Origin: Betaproteobacteria bacterium
GTDB lineage: Bacteria; Pseudomonadota; Gammaproteobacteria; Burkholderiales; Burkholderiaceae
Length of the DNA: 35,642 nucleotides
Assembly (NCBI GenBank): GCA_947378095.1
Contig: CANCIL010000010.1
Location: forward strand, 1-35,642
Reading direction: 5' to 3'
Numbering within the stretch: position 1 is the first letter of the stretch; each line of letters starts with the position of its first letter. Below are positions 17,291-26,135 of this stretch, in pieces. The translations under genes and the position numbers were made by a program. The notes beneath the pieces were generated by a model. It had not been told where the DNA came from. It ran no database searches and saw nothing but the letters and a program-made list of their open reading frames with translations.

Positions 17291-19483
17291 TTAAGCCCCT
17301 GTTGCGTTGATAGTGTCGGCGACAAATGTTTCAGCACCGGCTTCAATGACGTTAAATGGTATCTCAAGAGCCCAAGCTGCAGCAATGGCAGCCCCTAGAT
17401 TCATTGCTTTCCAAGGGGAGGCGGCTGTAGATTCAGAGTGACGTGGGACTGGAATATTCTTCTGTTCAAGCTTGCCAGATTTGAGTGCGATTTGTTGTTT
17501 ACCAACTATGACTGCGCGGCCACCGTTTTGCAGGTGGGTTTTCACTAGATCAGAGTCAGGATTTTCACTAAAGAAGATCACTTCACCGTCACACAGCTCA
17601 GCCATTTGCACGACCATTGGATCATCTGCATTCAATACGCCAACGCCAGTAGGTAGAACTACGTCAATTTGCGTACGAACAATACTAAAGACTTGATCTT
17701 CATCGTAGATAGCATATTGAGGGAAGTTGGCTTTAGGATCAACATTCAAAACGACGCCAACTTGGCAACGATCGTAAGCTAATCCTTCAATCAACATTGA
17801 AAGATGGTTGTTTTCAACCACTGCTGCTTCGACTGCGCGATTGAGTAATGTGCGGCGAGCATTTTCCCAATTAGATACATTGGTATTGGGAATGGCTCTG
17901 TTGCCAAAAAATAAACCTTTGCTGCAAGAGAGGCCAACATATAAATTGGTCAAGCGCAGGAAGTGCGCAACCATTTCAGCAACCGGTGTTTTACCTTTTT
18001 CACCGCAAATACCAACAACCGGAATGCGGAAGTCTGCTCCCGGCGGGAAAAGATGGTCTGCAATTTCTTTGCCAACAGGTTGGGCTTTGCCGCTGGCTGG
18101 TTTTAAATGAAATATTAAGCTAGGCCCTGCATTGACTTCCACGATGGCCGCATTCTGTTCGGCCATCGGCTTGCTGATATCTTGCGCAACCAAATCAATG
18201 CCAGCTATATCCAGACCAACAACGCGAGCTGCAAGCGCTACTTGACTGGCCACATCAGGGTGCACTTGATCAGTGACATCAAATGCGACATTGCCATTGC
18301 TTTGTATCAACACTTTTTGATCAATAATTGGAATGCTATCTCCCGTGAGCTTTTGGCGTGCAAGCTCTAGCTCAACTGCAGAATCAATTCGCGCAGGATT
18401 GAGAGGGTGCTCTTCGGATGTACCGCGACGTGGGTCAGAGTTAATTTGAATATCAATTAATTCGCGAACGGTATGTTTGCCATCACCAGTAATCCAAACG
18501 CTTTCACCTTTAGCCGCAGCAACTACTTTGTTGCCAACAACTAATATTCGGTGCTCATCACCAACAATATGGCGCTCAACTAAAACCTCACTACCTTCTT
18601 CGATCGCAACTGCGTATGCCGCTTCAATTTCTTGTTGGGTGTAGAGATTGATAAAGACGCCGCGACCATGATTGCCGTCAATTGGTTTAACAACCACAGG
18701 CAAGCCGATATCTTGCGCGGCATCCCATGCATCATCAGGACTGGTAACGGTTCTGCCTTCTGGAATAGGAACACCAGCGCTGGCTAATAAGCTTTTGGTG
18801 AGATCTTTATCTCTAGAAATGGTTTCTGAAATAGCACTAGTGTTGTCGGTTTCAGCTGTCCAAATGCGGCGTTGCTTAGCGCCGTAACCTAATTGAACTA
18901 GATTTCCTTCAGAGAGACGAATCGACGGAATGCCACGCTCTTCAGCTGCATTCACGATACAAGCTGTACTTGGCCCAAGTAATAAATCATCACCAAGATC
19001 GCGCAATTTTTCTACTATGTCCTGAACCAGCTCTACAGGATCTTGTGTATCTTGAGCTAAAGCTAAGTAGAGATCACGAGCATATTTGAGTGCAGTTAGG
19101 GTTACTTCCTCGTTGTTTGCACTCACCATCACTTTGTATACGCCGCGACGATCGCCATCGCGGGCTTTACCAAAACCTCCGGGTATGCCCGCTAAATTTT
19201 GTAACTCCAAAGTGAGGTGCTCAAGAATATGAGCAGGCCATGTGCCCTCTTCGACGCGTTTGAGAAACCCACCAGCCTCTCCATAACTGCAACGATGTTC
19301 TTGAAGGCTGGGCAACGCTTTAACTAAGCGATCATAAAAACCGGGGATTAGGTTAGAGGGGTAGTCCTCAAGATCGCCAATATCGAGCCAGACTTCAATG
19401 ACTGGGTAGTAGGTCCACATATTGGGACCGCGCAGATGCTTGACACTCAGTATCTCGATGGATTTATCTAGTAATTGGGGCAT
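17291..19483 (-). CDS. cphA': Second cyanophycin synthetase, short CphA' type
   Basis: A paralogue of the adjacent cphA, with the same N-terminal domain (LRGPNMWTYYPVIEV) and ATP-grasp domain (KPIDGNHGRG, VEVNAGPSLIFHLKP). Its Mur-ligase part has an altered P-loop GEKGKTP and stops at ETFVADTINATGA, where CphA continues with its C-terminal lobe, so the DYGHNPDA region is absent. The same arrangement, CphA' plus CphA, is known in Ralstonia and relatives. The missing lobe is therefore family-typical rather than damage. Whether it polymerises Asp and Arg itself or assists CphA is not shown by sequence. I use the ATG at 19483, close to the conserved block; the track's GTG at 19507 is possible, and neither has a strong SD. 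It is first in the cphA'-cphA operon. Confidence 0.88.
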   Translation of the reverse strand: MPQLLDKSIEILSVKHLRGPNMWTYYPVIEVWLDIGDLEDYPSNLIPGFYDRLVKALPSLQEHRCSYGEAGGFLKRVEEGTWPAHILEHLTLELQNLAGIPGGFGKARDGDRRGVYKVMVSANNEEVTLTALKYARDLYLALAQDTQDPVELVQDIVEKLRDLGDDLLLGPSTACIVNAAEERGIPSIRLSEGNLVQLGYGAKQRRIWTAETDNTSAISETISRDKDLTKSLLASAGVPIPEGRTVTSPDDAWDAAQDIGLPVVVKPIDGNHGRGVFINLYTQQEIEAAYAVAIEEGSEVLVERHIVGDEHRILVVGNKVVAAAKGESVWITGDGKHTVRELIDIQINSDPRRGTSEEHPLNPARIDSAVELELARQKLTGDSIPIIDQKVLIQSNGNVAFDVTDQVHPDVASQVALAARVVGLDIAGIDLVAQDISKPMAEQNAAIVEVNAGPSLIFHLKPASGKAQPVGKEIADHLFPPGADFRIPVVGICGEKGKTPVAEMVAHFLRLTNLYVGLSCSKGLFFGNRAIPNTNVSNWENARRTLLNRAVEAAVVENNHLSMLIEGLAYDRCQVGVVLNVDPKANFPQYAIYDEDQVFSIVRTQIDVVLPTGVGVLNADDPMVVQMAELCDGEVIFFSENPDSDLVKTHLQNGGRAVIVGKQQIALKSGKLEQKNIPVPRHSESTAASPWKAMNLGAAIAAAWALEIPFNVIEAGAETFVADTINATGA

Positions 19484-19685
19484 GAATGGTGTTGCGAGGG
19501 TCAGCACCTTACTCGGCGGGGACGCTTCAGACAGTCTCTCTGTTTCTAGTTGTTATTGAAAATCCACAAAATCAGCAAAAATACATAAAAAGGCTTACTT
19601 TGATAATTTAACGGTTTTCAGCCCCCTAAAGTTGACAGCGGGAATAAATCTAAAAAACCCAGCTCCCACTATACTTTTAGAGTCG

Positions 19686-22019
19686 ATGAAGCCAGAAATC
19701 CTACCTTTTGCCCCCATATTGCCTGCTTACTGGCAAACAGCGCTGGCAACCATAAAATCGCCGCTTCCCAACCTGGATGCACCATTGGCTTGGGTGGAAT
19801 TGGATCTGGATGCCGATTTGCGTTTTGTAAAGAGCCTGCTGCTGCTAACGGAGCAGGGCTTAGTTTGGACTAATGGCAATGAAGTTGAGGTCTGGACTCT
19901 TGAACAGGGTGAGCGACTGGTTCATGGAGATCATGCAGGGGTAGGGCACTTAAAGCTGGAGCTTTCTGATCGTTTATTGAGAGTTTGGCACTTCACCTTA
20001 GCAGTCAATCCACAGGTTTTACGCCTCCAGTCCAGCTTCAAGCAATTAAGCAAAGGCCACCAAGAAGACCAGCATGAGGTAAGTGAGTACGACAAGCAAG
20101 TCTGTCCAGCCTGCCTCAGTCCAAAGCCTGCGAATTCTGAGTCTTGCCCAACCTGTGATCCCGAAGATGATGTGCCTCCATCTACCTGGACTCTGTTTAA
20201 GTTGTGGCGTTTTGCTCGCCCTTATAAAAAGCAACTTTTACTTGGCTTTGTACTGACTCTATTGTCTACAGGTGCCACATTGATACCTCCTTATCTCACG
20301 ATGCCTTTAATGGATCATGTGCTCATTCCCTACGAGCGTGGCAATCCAATTGATTTTCATTTGGCCAGCCTGTATCTATTTGCTTTATTTGGGGCTGCCA
20401 TTGTTGCTTGGGGCTTAGGTTGGTGGAAAACGTATTTACTCGCCCTAGTGAGTGAACGAATTGGTGCCGATTTACGCAATACTACTTTCGAGCATTTACT
20501 TAAGCTATCGCTTGAGTATTTTGGTGGAAAACGAACAGGCGATTTAATTGCCCGCATTGGTGCTGAGACTGATCGCATCTGCGTTTTCTTATCACTCTAT
20601 GCCTTAGATTTTGCTACCGACGTATTAATGATTACGATGACGGCAGCGATTTTGTTTTCAATTGATCCACTCTTGGCTCTGGTCACCTTGGCTCCTTTGC
20701 CATTCATCGTGTGGATGATTCATGTCGTACGTGATAAATTGCGTTTTGGCTTTGAGAAGATAGATCGTATTTGGTCAGAGGTAACCAACATCTTGGCCGA
20801 TACGATCCCAGGCATTCGAGTAGTCAAAGCATTTGCTCAGGAAGATCGCGAACTAAAACGTTTTGTCGATTCGAATAAACACAATCTCCAAATTAATGAC
20901 CGTGTCAATCGGGTTTGGGGTTTGTTCTCACCAACGGTAACTCTGCTTACTGAAACTGGATTGTTAGTGGTCTGGGGATTTGGTATCTGGCAAGTTGCGC
21001 ATCAAAAGGTAACAGTTGGTGTATTGATTGCCTTCCTTGCCTACATTGGCCGCTTCTATGTGCGCTTAGATTCTATGAGTCGAATTGTTTCGCATACTCA
21101 AAAAGCTGCTGCAGGTGCAAAACGAATTTTTGACATTTTGGATCATGTCTCCAGTGTTCCGGAGCCGATCAATCCAGCGCCCTTGGGCAAAGTGGAAGGA
21201 CGCATTTCTTTGCGCGGTGTCGGTTTTCGCTATGGCAACCGGGCTGTTACCAAAGGTATTGATCTTGATATTGCTCCCGGTGAAATGATTGGCTTGGTTG
21301 GACACAGCGGCTCTGGCAAGAGCACGCTTGTGAATTTAATATGCCGTTTCTATGACGTTAGCTCAGGATCTATCTCTTTAGATGGGCGTGATATTCGCAG
21401 TATTGGAATTGCTGATTACCGCAAATGTATTGGCCTAGTATTGCAGGAGCCATTCTTATTCTTTGGCACGATTGCTGAAAATATTGCATACGGCAAACCA
21501 GATGCCACTCGCGAAGAAATTATTGAAGCTGCTAGAGCGGCCCATGCTCATGAATTTATTCTCAGATTACCCTTGGGTTACGACTCCTTAGTAGGGGAGC
21601 GTGGCCAATCTTTGTCTGGTGGTGAACGTCAGCGTATCTCTATTGCAAGGGCGCTCCTGATCAATCCAAGTATCTTGATTTTGGATGAAGCTACTTCTTC
21701 AGTAGACACGACTACAGAGAAAGAAATTCAACGCGCGCTGGATAACTTGGTTAAAGGGCGCACCACCATTGCAATTGCGCATCGCCTATCCACTTTAAGA
21801 AAAGCGGATCGATTGGTTGTTTTGGATAAAGGCGAGATTGTTGAGATAGGCTCTCATGAGCAGTTGATGGAAGAGCAGGGCGCTTACTACACCCTGTATC
21901 AAGCTCAGTTACGTCATGCTGCGGAGTTGGTTGAGGGTGGCGCTATTGGTGAAAGTCTGGAAGAGCGTGAAGAAGAAAAGCTTCAAGTTATCGCCAAAAA
22001 TATTGGGGGAGGGGTATGA
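19686..22019 (+). CDS. ABC transporter associated with cyanophycin metabolism (half-size exporter type)
   Basis: A fused membrane-ATPase half transporter. Numbered from the track's start: residues ~19-150 are an unfamiliar soluble N-terminal domain; CPAC...CPTC at 158-175 is a zinc-ribbon-like Cys4; about six hydrophobic segments span ~195-475. The ATPase domain has Walker A GHSGSGKST (~557), Q-loop LVLQEP, signature LSGGERQ (~661), Walker B ILILDEATSS and H-loop AHRLS. All are intact, so it should be active as a homodimer. I use ATG 19686 (MKPEILPF) rather than the track's TTG at 19632. It is divergent from cphA' and overlaps the DUF1854 gene by 4 nt (ATGA). The conserved link to cphA suggests transport tied to cyanophycin; the substrate is unknown. 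Confidence 0.85.
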   Translation: MKPEILPFAPILPAYWQTALATIKSPLPNLDAPLAWVELDLDADLRFVKSLLLLTEQGLVWTNGNEVEVWTLEQGERLVHGDHAGVGHLKLELSDRLLRVWHFTLAVNPQVLRLQSSFKQLSKGHQEDQHEVSEYDKQVCPACLSPKPANSESCPTCDPEDDVPPSTWTLFKLWRFARPYKKQLLLGFVLTLLSTGATLIPPYLTMPLMDHVLIPYERGNPIDFHLASLYLFALFGAAIVAWGLGWWKTYLLALVSERIGADLRNTTFEHLLKLSLEYFGGKRTGDLIARIGAETDRICVFLSLYALDFATDVLMITMTAAILFSIDPLLALVTLAPLPFIVWMIHVVRDKLRFGFEKIDRIWSEVTNILADTIPGIRVVKAFAQEDRELKRFVDSNKHNLQINDRVNRVWGLFSPTVTLLTETGLLVVWGFGIWQVAHQKVTVGVLIAFLAYIGRFYVRLDSMSRIVSHTQKAAAGAKRIFDILDHVSSVPEPINPAPLGKVEGRISLRGVGFRYGNRAVTKGIDLDIAPGEMIGLVGHSGSGKSTLVNLICRFYDVSSGSISLDGRDIRSIGIADYRKCIGLVLQEPFLFFGTIAENIAYGKPDATREEIIEAARAAHAHEFILRLPLGYDSLVGERGQSLSGGERQRISIARALLINPSILILDEATSSVDTTTEKEIQRALDNLVKGRTTIAIAHRLSTLRKADRLVVLDKGEIVEIGSHEQLMEEQGAYYTLYQAQLRHAAELVEGGAIGESLEEREEEKLQVIAKNIGGGV

Positions 22020-22483
22020 GTAAACCTCATCAACTAGAGCGTGATGCATTAGGCCGATTGGTGTTTATAGATGCCAATGAAACTCGTCATCTTGGCGTTC
22101 ACCCAGTGCGGGCTTTTCCGATTACCGCTCCTGGGGCTGGAATAGGGATCATGGACCAAGCTGGTAAAGAGCTTTATTGGTATCCAGATGTTGCTGCCAT
22201 CCCTGAAGCGGAGTTGGGTTTGATAGAGGAGGAACTCGCCGCTAGAGAGTTTATGCCTGTGATTGAGAAAATTACCGCTGTCTCAACCTATGCGACGCCG
22301 AGCATATGGGATATTGAAACTGATCGCGGCCCAACCCGTATTCGTCTTAAGGGCGAAGAGGATATCCGCAGGATCGCTGGAAACACCTTGTTGATCGCTG
22401 ATTCCAATGGCATGCAGTTCTTAATCAAAGATGCCACTGAACTAGATAAAGTCAGCAAGAAACTCTTAGATCGTTTCCGCTAG
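22016..22483 (+). CDS. DUF1854 protein associated with cyanophycin metabolism
   Basis: A 155-residue soluble protein with no signal peptide or membrane segment. LGVHPVRAFPITAPGAGIGI, a central helix EAELGLIEEELAAREF, and RGPTRIRLKGEEDIRR are typical of DUF1854, a family found with cyanophycin synthetases and the neighbouring ABC transporter. Its ATG overlaps the transporter stop (ATGA), which points to translational coupling and probably a physical partnership, for example as a cytosolic subunit. The biochemical role is unknown. The stop is only 15 nt before a tRNA gene. Confidence 0.85.
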   Translation: MSKPHQLERDALGRLVFIDANETRHLGVHPVRAFPITAPGAGIGIMDQAGKELYWYPDVAAIPEAELGLIEEELAAREFMPVIEKITAVSTYATPSIWDIETDRGPTRIRLKGEEDIRRIAGNTLLIADSNGMQFLIKDATELDKVSKKLLDRFR

Positions 22484-22498
22484 AATTTATTTCAAGTC

Positions 22499-22574
22499 GC
22501 CGCTTTAGCTCAGTTGGTAGAGCAGTTCATTCGTAATGAAAAGGTCGCCAGTTCGATTCCGGCAAGCGGCACCA
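22499..22574 (+). tRNA. tRNA-Thr (anticodon CGT)
   Basis: A 76-nt cloverleaf with acceptor stem GCCGCTT/AAGCGGC, D-arm GCTCAGTTGGTAGAGC, anticodon loop TTCGTAA (CGT, reading ACG), T-arm GCCAGTTCGATTCCGGC and an encoded CCA end. The G-A pair at the top of the anticodon stem is shared with E. coli tRNA-Thr(CGU). It lies 15 nt after the DUF1854 stop, so it may be processed from that transcript or use a promoter inside that gene. Confidence 0.95.
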
Positions 22575-22883
22575 GGCTTCTGCTGTTAAGGGAAAACCCT
22601 TAATAAATCATCCTGCATTTTTTATTCAATCTGAATAAAACCAATAAATCTCAAATGGGTATTTGCAGTGCATTAAATCCGGTTTTCAATTGCAGATGAA
22701 AGTACACTATCTATTGTCTTTGGCTTGATTGATCGGGGTTTCTACTAGTTTACGGAACCCCTTGTGAAGCGTTTTTAAGTTTATTGATGTCAGTCAAGTA
22801 CTACATTGGCATCTTGTTTAAAAATCACTCTCACATTAGAAGAGCCAAATTTAGATTGGCAAACCACTTTAGGAGGCATATTT
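22575..22883 (+). other. Gene-free stretch between tRNA-Thr and tctC
   Basis: No coding signal is seen here. Just after the tRNA, TTAAGGG-AAAA-CCCTTAA (22586-22603) is a perfect 7-bp hairpin, possibly the tRNA 3' end signal, though it lacks a clean T-run. A second stem, GGGGTTTC/GGAACCCC with one wobble pair (22735-22742 with 22754-22761), lies midway. The last part is AT-rich and must hold the tctC promoter, but I cannot place a convincing -35/-10 pair. Confidence 0.5.
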
Positions 22884-23888
22884 ATGAAGATGAAGTTAAA
22901 AAGGGCATTGATTTCTACCGCTTTAGCCCTCGGCGTTGCAGGGGCTGCTCCCGCATTTGCTGCTTGGGAGCCAAATAAACCTGTTGAATTCATCATTCCC
23001 GCTGGTCCTGGTGGTGGTGCTGACCAAATGGCTCGCATGATTCAGGGAATCATCACCAAAAATAATTTAATGAAGCAAGCTGTGATCCCTGTAAACAAGG
23101 GAGCAGGTGCTGGCGCAGAAGGTTTCTTGGCAATGAAAGAGGCTAAAGGCGATCCTAATAAGATCATCATTACGCTTTCTAACTTGTTTACTACGCCATT
23201 GGCGACTGGTGTTCCATTTAACTGGAAAGACATCACTCCAGTAGCTATGTTGGCTTTGGATCAATTCGTTTTATGGGACAACGCTGATAAGCCATACAAA
23301 ACTGCAAAGGAATATATCGATGCTGCAAAAGCAGCTGGTCCTGGTAAGTTCAAAATGGGCGGTACAGGCTCAAAACAAGAAGACCAAATTATTACGGTTG
23401 CTTTAGAAAAGGCGACTGGTGCGAAGTTCACCTACATCCCATTCAAAGGGGGCGGCGACGTAGCAGTTCAGCTCGTTGGTAATCACATTGATTCTTCTGT
23501 CAACAATCCAATTGAAGCGGTTGCTCAATGGCGCGCAAACAAGTTGCGTGCACTATGCGTGTTTGATGACACTCGTATGCCTTACAAAGAAAAGGTTACC
23601 GATACGCAATCTTGGTATGACGTTCCAACTTGTAAAGAAGCTGGTGTTTCGACTGACTACGTGATGTTGCGCGGTATCTTCATGGCGCCTGGCGTAACTC
23701 AAGAGCAAGTAGACTTTTATGTTGAGTTGTTCAAAAAAGTGCGTGCTACACCTGAATGGAAAAAGTTCATGGCTGATGGCGCATTCAATCAAACCTTTAT
23801 GACCGGTAAAGAATTTACTAACTGGTTAACTTTGAATGAAGCACTACACAAGCAGCTCATGGCTGAAGCTGGATTTTTGGCTAAGTAA
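22884..23888 (+). CDS. tctC: Tripartite tricarboxylate transporter, periplasmic binding protein (Bug family)
   Basis: A secreted solute-binding protein that captures a carboxylate in the periplasm and hands it to TctAB. It starts with a signal peptide (KMKLKRALISTALALGVAGA, cleavage near AFA-AW). The mature part begins with WEPNKPVEFIIPAGPGGGADQMAR, the conserved Bug/TctC opening, followed by the KFTYIPFKGGGDV ligand loop. The track starts at 22806; the ATG at 22884 is chosen because AGGAGG lies 7 nt upstream and the signal peptide begins there. That gives 334 residues, as is usual. A strong hairpin separates it from tctB, which would favour extra binding protein. The ligand (citrate, other di/tricarboxylate, or another acid) cannot be read. 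Confidence 0.92.
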   Translation: MKMKLKRALISTALALGVAGAAPAFAAWEPNKPVEFIIPAGPGGGADQMARMIQGIITKNNLMKQAVIPVNKGAGAGAEGFLAMKEAKGDPNKIIITLSNLFTTPLATGVPFNWKDITPVAMLALDQFVLWDNADKPYKTAKEYIDAAKAAGPGKFKMGGTGSKQEDQIITVALEKATGAKFTYIPFKGGGDVAVQLVGNHIDSSVNNPIEAVAQWRANKLRALCVFDDTRMPYKEKVTDTQSWYDVPTCKEAGVSTDYVMLRGIFMAPGVTQEQVDFYVELFKKVRATPEWKKFMADGAFNQTFMTGKEFTNWLTLNEALHKQLMAEAGFLAK

Positions 23889-23901
23889 TCAGTAAGAAGT
23901 G

Positions 23902-23934
23902 AAATAGGACCTCCATTTGGGGGTCCTATTTTTT
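23902..23934 (+). terminator. Strong hairpin between tctC and tctB
   Basis: AAATAGGACCTCC-ATTT-GGGGGTCCTATTT gives 13 bp (one wobble pair) with a 4-nt loop and a following T-run. It should stop or reduce transcription after tctC, or protect its mRNA 3' end, so that the binding protein is made in excess over the membrane subunits. Confidence 0.85.
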
Positions 23935-23974
23935 AAGTAAGTGTATTAACAATTTTTATTAGTGAATAAAGCAA

Positions 23975-24502
23975 ATGTCTGAACATACAAATAATTCAAA
24001 TCAAGATTCAGCAATCAGCGTTAGAGCAATGGATATCATCACAGCGATTGTGTTCCTTGCAATTGGCGTCACCGTCATGGTGGGTAGCCTGAAGTTGGGT
24101 GCTAGTTGGGGGGCTGATGGTCCTGAAGCGGGATATTTCCCGTTCTATATCAGTTTGATCATTCTGCTTTCAAGCACGGTTACTCTTTACCAGGCTGCAA
24201 TCGTCAATAAGAAAAAGAAAACAGAGTCATTTGTTGATCGTGAGGCTTTAAAGCAGGTCATGGCCGTTTTGTTGCCAGCAACTGTTTTTGTGTTGGGTGT
24301 GCAGCTAATTGGTATTTATGTTTCTGCAGCCCTCTATATCGCCATCTTTATGGTGTGGCTTGGAAAGTATCCAATTTGGAAGGCAGTTGCAGTTTCCATT
24401 GGGGTAAGCGCAGCGCTGTATCTCATGTTCGAGTTCTGGTTTCAAGTTCCATTGCCACATGGCTCTTGGTTTAACCCGCTCGAGTTCTTGGGTGTGCAAT
24501 AA
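23975..24502 (+). CDS. tctB: Tripartite tricarboxylate transporter, small membrane subunit
   Basis: A 175-residue inner-membrane protein with four hydrophobic segments (around residues 18-38, 50-70, 90-130 as a pair, 137-157), matching TctB. WGADGPEAGYFPFYISL between the first two segments is the family hallmark, and the C-terminal FWFQVPLPHG also fits. TctB partners with TctA to form the transport channel. It lies 86 nt after tctC, beyond a terminator hairpin, and 41 nt before tctA. Its own SD is weak. Confidence 0.9.
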   Translation: MSEHTNNSNQDSAISVRAMDIITAIVFLAIGVTVMVGSLKLGASWGADGPEAGYFPFYISLIILLSSTVTLYQAAIVNKKKKTESFVDREALKQVMAVLLPATVFVLGVQLIGIYVSAALYIAIFMVWLGKYPIWKAVAVSIGVSAALYLMFEFWFQVPLPHGSWFNPLEFLGVQ

Positions 24503-24543
24503 AAAAGAATAACTATTAAAAAAGATTAAAGAAGGAGTTCCAG

Positions 24544-26043
24544 TTGGAAGAAATTAGCGCTCTATTCAACGGCTTTGCCGTTGCAATGACACCCTTTAAC
24601 TTGCTGTTAATGTTGGTTGGTGTAACGCTCGGTGTGATCATCGGTGTGTTGCCAGGATTAGGTGGTGCGAACGGTATTGCGATTCTGTTGCCGTTGACAT
24701 TCACCATGCCACCAACTTCCGCAATTATCATGCTCTCCTGTATTTATTGGGGCGCATTGTTTGGTGGTGCGATTACATCTGTGCTGTTCAATATTCCAGG
24801 CGAGCCCTGGTCAGTTGCGACAACCTTTGACGGTTATCCAATGGCCCGTAATGGTAAAGCTGGTGAGGCATTGACTGCCGCGTTCACATCTTCATTCGTA
24901 GGCGCATTCTTTGCGATCGTGATGATTACTTTCTTGGCTCCATTGGTTGCGAAGTTTGCGCTCCAATTTGGTCCACCAGAGTTCTTCTCGGTCTATCTAC
25001 TCACCTTCTGTAGTTTCGTAGGTATGAATAAAGGATCACCATTCAAGACTATTTCAGCAATGATGTTGGGCTTTGCATTGGCAACGGTTGGTATGGATAC
25101 CGTTACCGGCCAATTGCGCTTGACATTCGGTAACCCAGAGTTGATGCGCGGTTTTGACTTCTTGATCGCAGTGATCGGCTTGTTCGGTATCGGCGAGATT
25201 CTTCTCTCAATGGAAGAGGGCTTAGCCTTCCAAGGCGCTGCAGCGAAGATTCGCGGCAAAGTGGTTTGGGAAACTTGGAAGCAATTGCCTAAGTACTGGG
25301 CTACTTCATTACGCAGCTGTTTGATTGGTTGCTGGATGGGTATTACTCCAGGCGGTGCAACACCTGCATCTTTCATGGCTTATGGCGTAGCAAAACGCGT
25401 ATCCAAAGAAGGCGATAAGTTTGGTACCGGAAAGATGGAAGGCATCGTTGCTCCAGAAACAGCAGCTCATGCTGCGGGTACTGCGGCGCTTCTGCCAATG
25501 TTGTCTTTAGGTATCCCTGGCTCACCAACTGCAGCTGTATTGCTTGGTGGTTTATTGATTTGGGGTCTACAACCTGGTCCATTGCTATTCGTAGAAAAGC
25601 CAGACTTTGTTTGGGGCTTGATCGCCAGTATGTATCTAGGTAACTTGGCCGGCTTGTTTGTTGTCTTAACTTGCGTGCCACTGTTTGCTTCCATCTTGAG
25701 AATTCCGTTCTCTATCATTGCGCCAGTCATCATTGTGATTTGTGCGGTAGGTGCATATACCGTTCACAATGCGATGTTTGACGTTTGGTTGATGATGGGC
25801 TTTGGTGTTCTAGGTTATGTCTTCAAGAAACTCGACTACCCAATGGCGCCAATGGTATTGGCCTTGGTGTTGGGTGACCGTGCTGAGGATTCTTTCCGTC
25901 AATCCATGTTGTTCTCGCAGGGAAGCTTAGATATTTTCTTCTCCAACCCATTAGTAGGTGGTATTACATCTCTTGCGTTGCTATTGCTCTTCTGGCCACT
26001 GATTGGCAAGGTGATCAGCAAGAAAAAGGCTGCAGCTGTATAA
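24544..26043 (+). CDS. tctA: Tripartite tricarboxylate transporter, large membrane subunit
   Basis: A 499-residue, highly hydrophobic inner-membrane protein with about 10-12 segments, the main channel subunit of the TTT system. GVLPGLGGANGIAILLP near residue 35 and its second-half counterpart GITPGGATPASFMAYG are the two TctA signatures, reflecting an internal duplication. GIPGSPTAAVLLGGL is also typical. The start is TTG at 24544, supported by AAGGAG 6 nt upstream. It ends the tct cluster and is followed by a clear terminator. No tctDE two-component genes are in the window. Confidence 0.93.
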   Translation: MEEISALFNGFAVAMTPFNLLLMLVGVTLGVIIGVLPGLGGANGIAILLPLTFTMPPTSAIIMLSCIYWGALFGGAITSVLFNIPGEPWSVATTFDGYPMARNGKAGEALTAAFTSSFVGAFFAIVMITFLAPLVAKFALQFGPPEFFSVYLLTFCSFVGMNKGSPFKTISAMMLGFALATVGMDTVTGQLRLTFGNPELMRGFDFLIAVIGLFGIGEILLSMEEGLAFQGAAAKIRGKVVWETWKQLPKYWATSLRSCLIGCWMGITPGGATPASFMAYGVAKRVSKEGDKFGTGKMEGIVAPETAAHAAGTAALLPMLSLGIPGSPTAAVLLGGLLIWGLQPGPLLFVEKPDFVWGLIASMYLGNLAGLFVVLTCVPLFASILRIPFSIIAPVIIVICAVGAYTVHNAMFDVWLMMGFGVLGYVFKKLDYPMAPMVLALVLGDRAEDSFRQSMLFSQGSLDIFFSNPLVGGITSLALLLLFWPLIGKVISKKKAAAV

Positions 26044-26073
26044 GTAAATCGCTAGAAGTAGTGATTTCATAGG

Positions 26074-26099
26074 AAAAAGGGGCGTCAGCCCCTTTTTTT
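26074..26099 (+). terminator. Rho-independent terminator after tctA
   Basis: AAAAAGGGGC-GTCA-GCCCCTTTTTTT: a perfect 10-bp stem with a 4-nt loop and seven Ts. It separates the tct cluster from the copper cluster 37 nt downstream. Confidence 0.93.
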
Positions 26100-26135
26100 C
26101 ATGCCGAAGAGAAAATCCGATAAAATTCTCTCACC

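Noticed and set aside
19632-19675. TTGACA (19632) and TATACT (19670) as a promoter for the ABC transporter
   Set aside because: The spacing is 32 bp, far from the 16-18 bp needed; each box alone is weak evidence.
22499-22883. tRNA-Thr as an attachment site of an integrated element
   Set aside because: No integrase, no direct repeat of the tRNA 3' end, and the downstream genes are ordinary transport genes.
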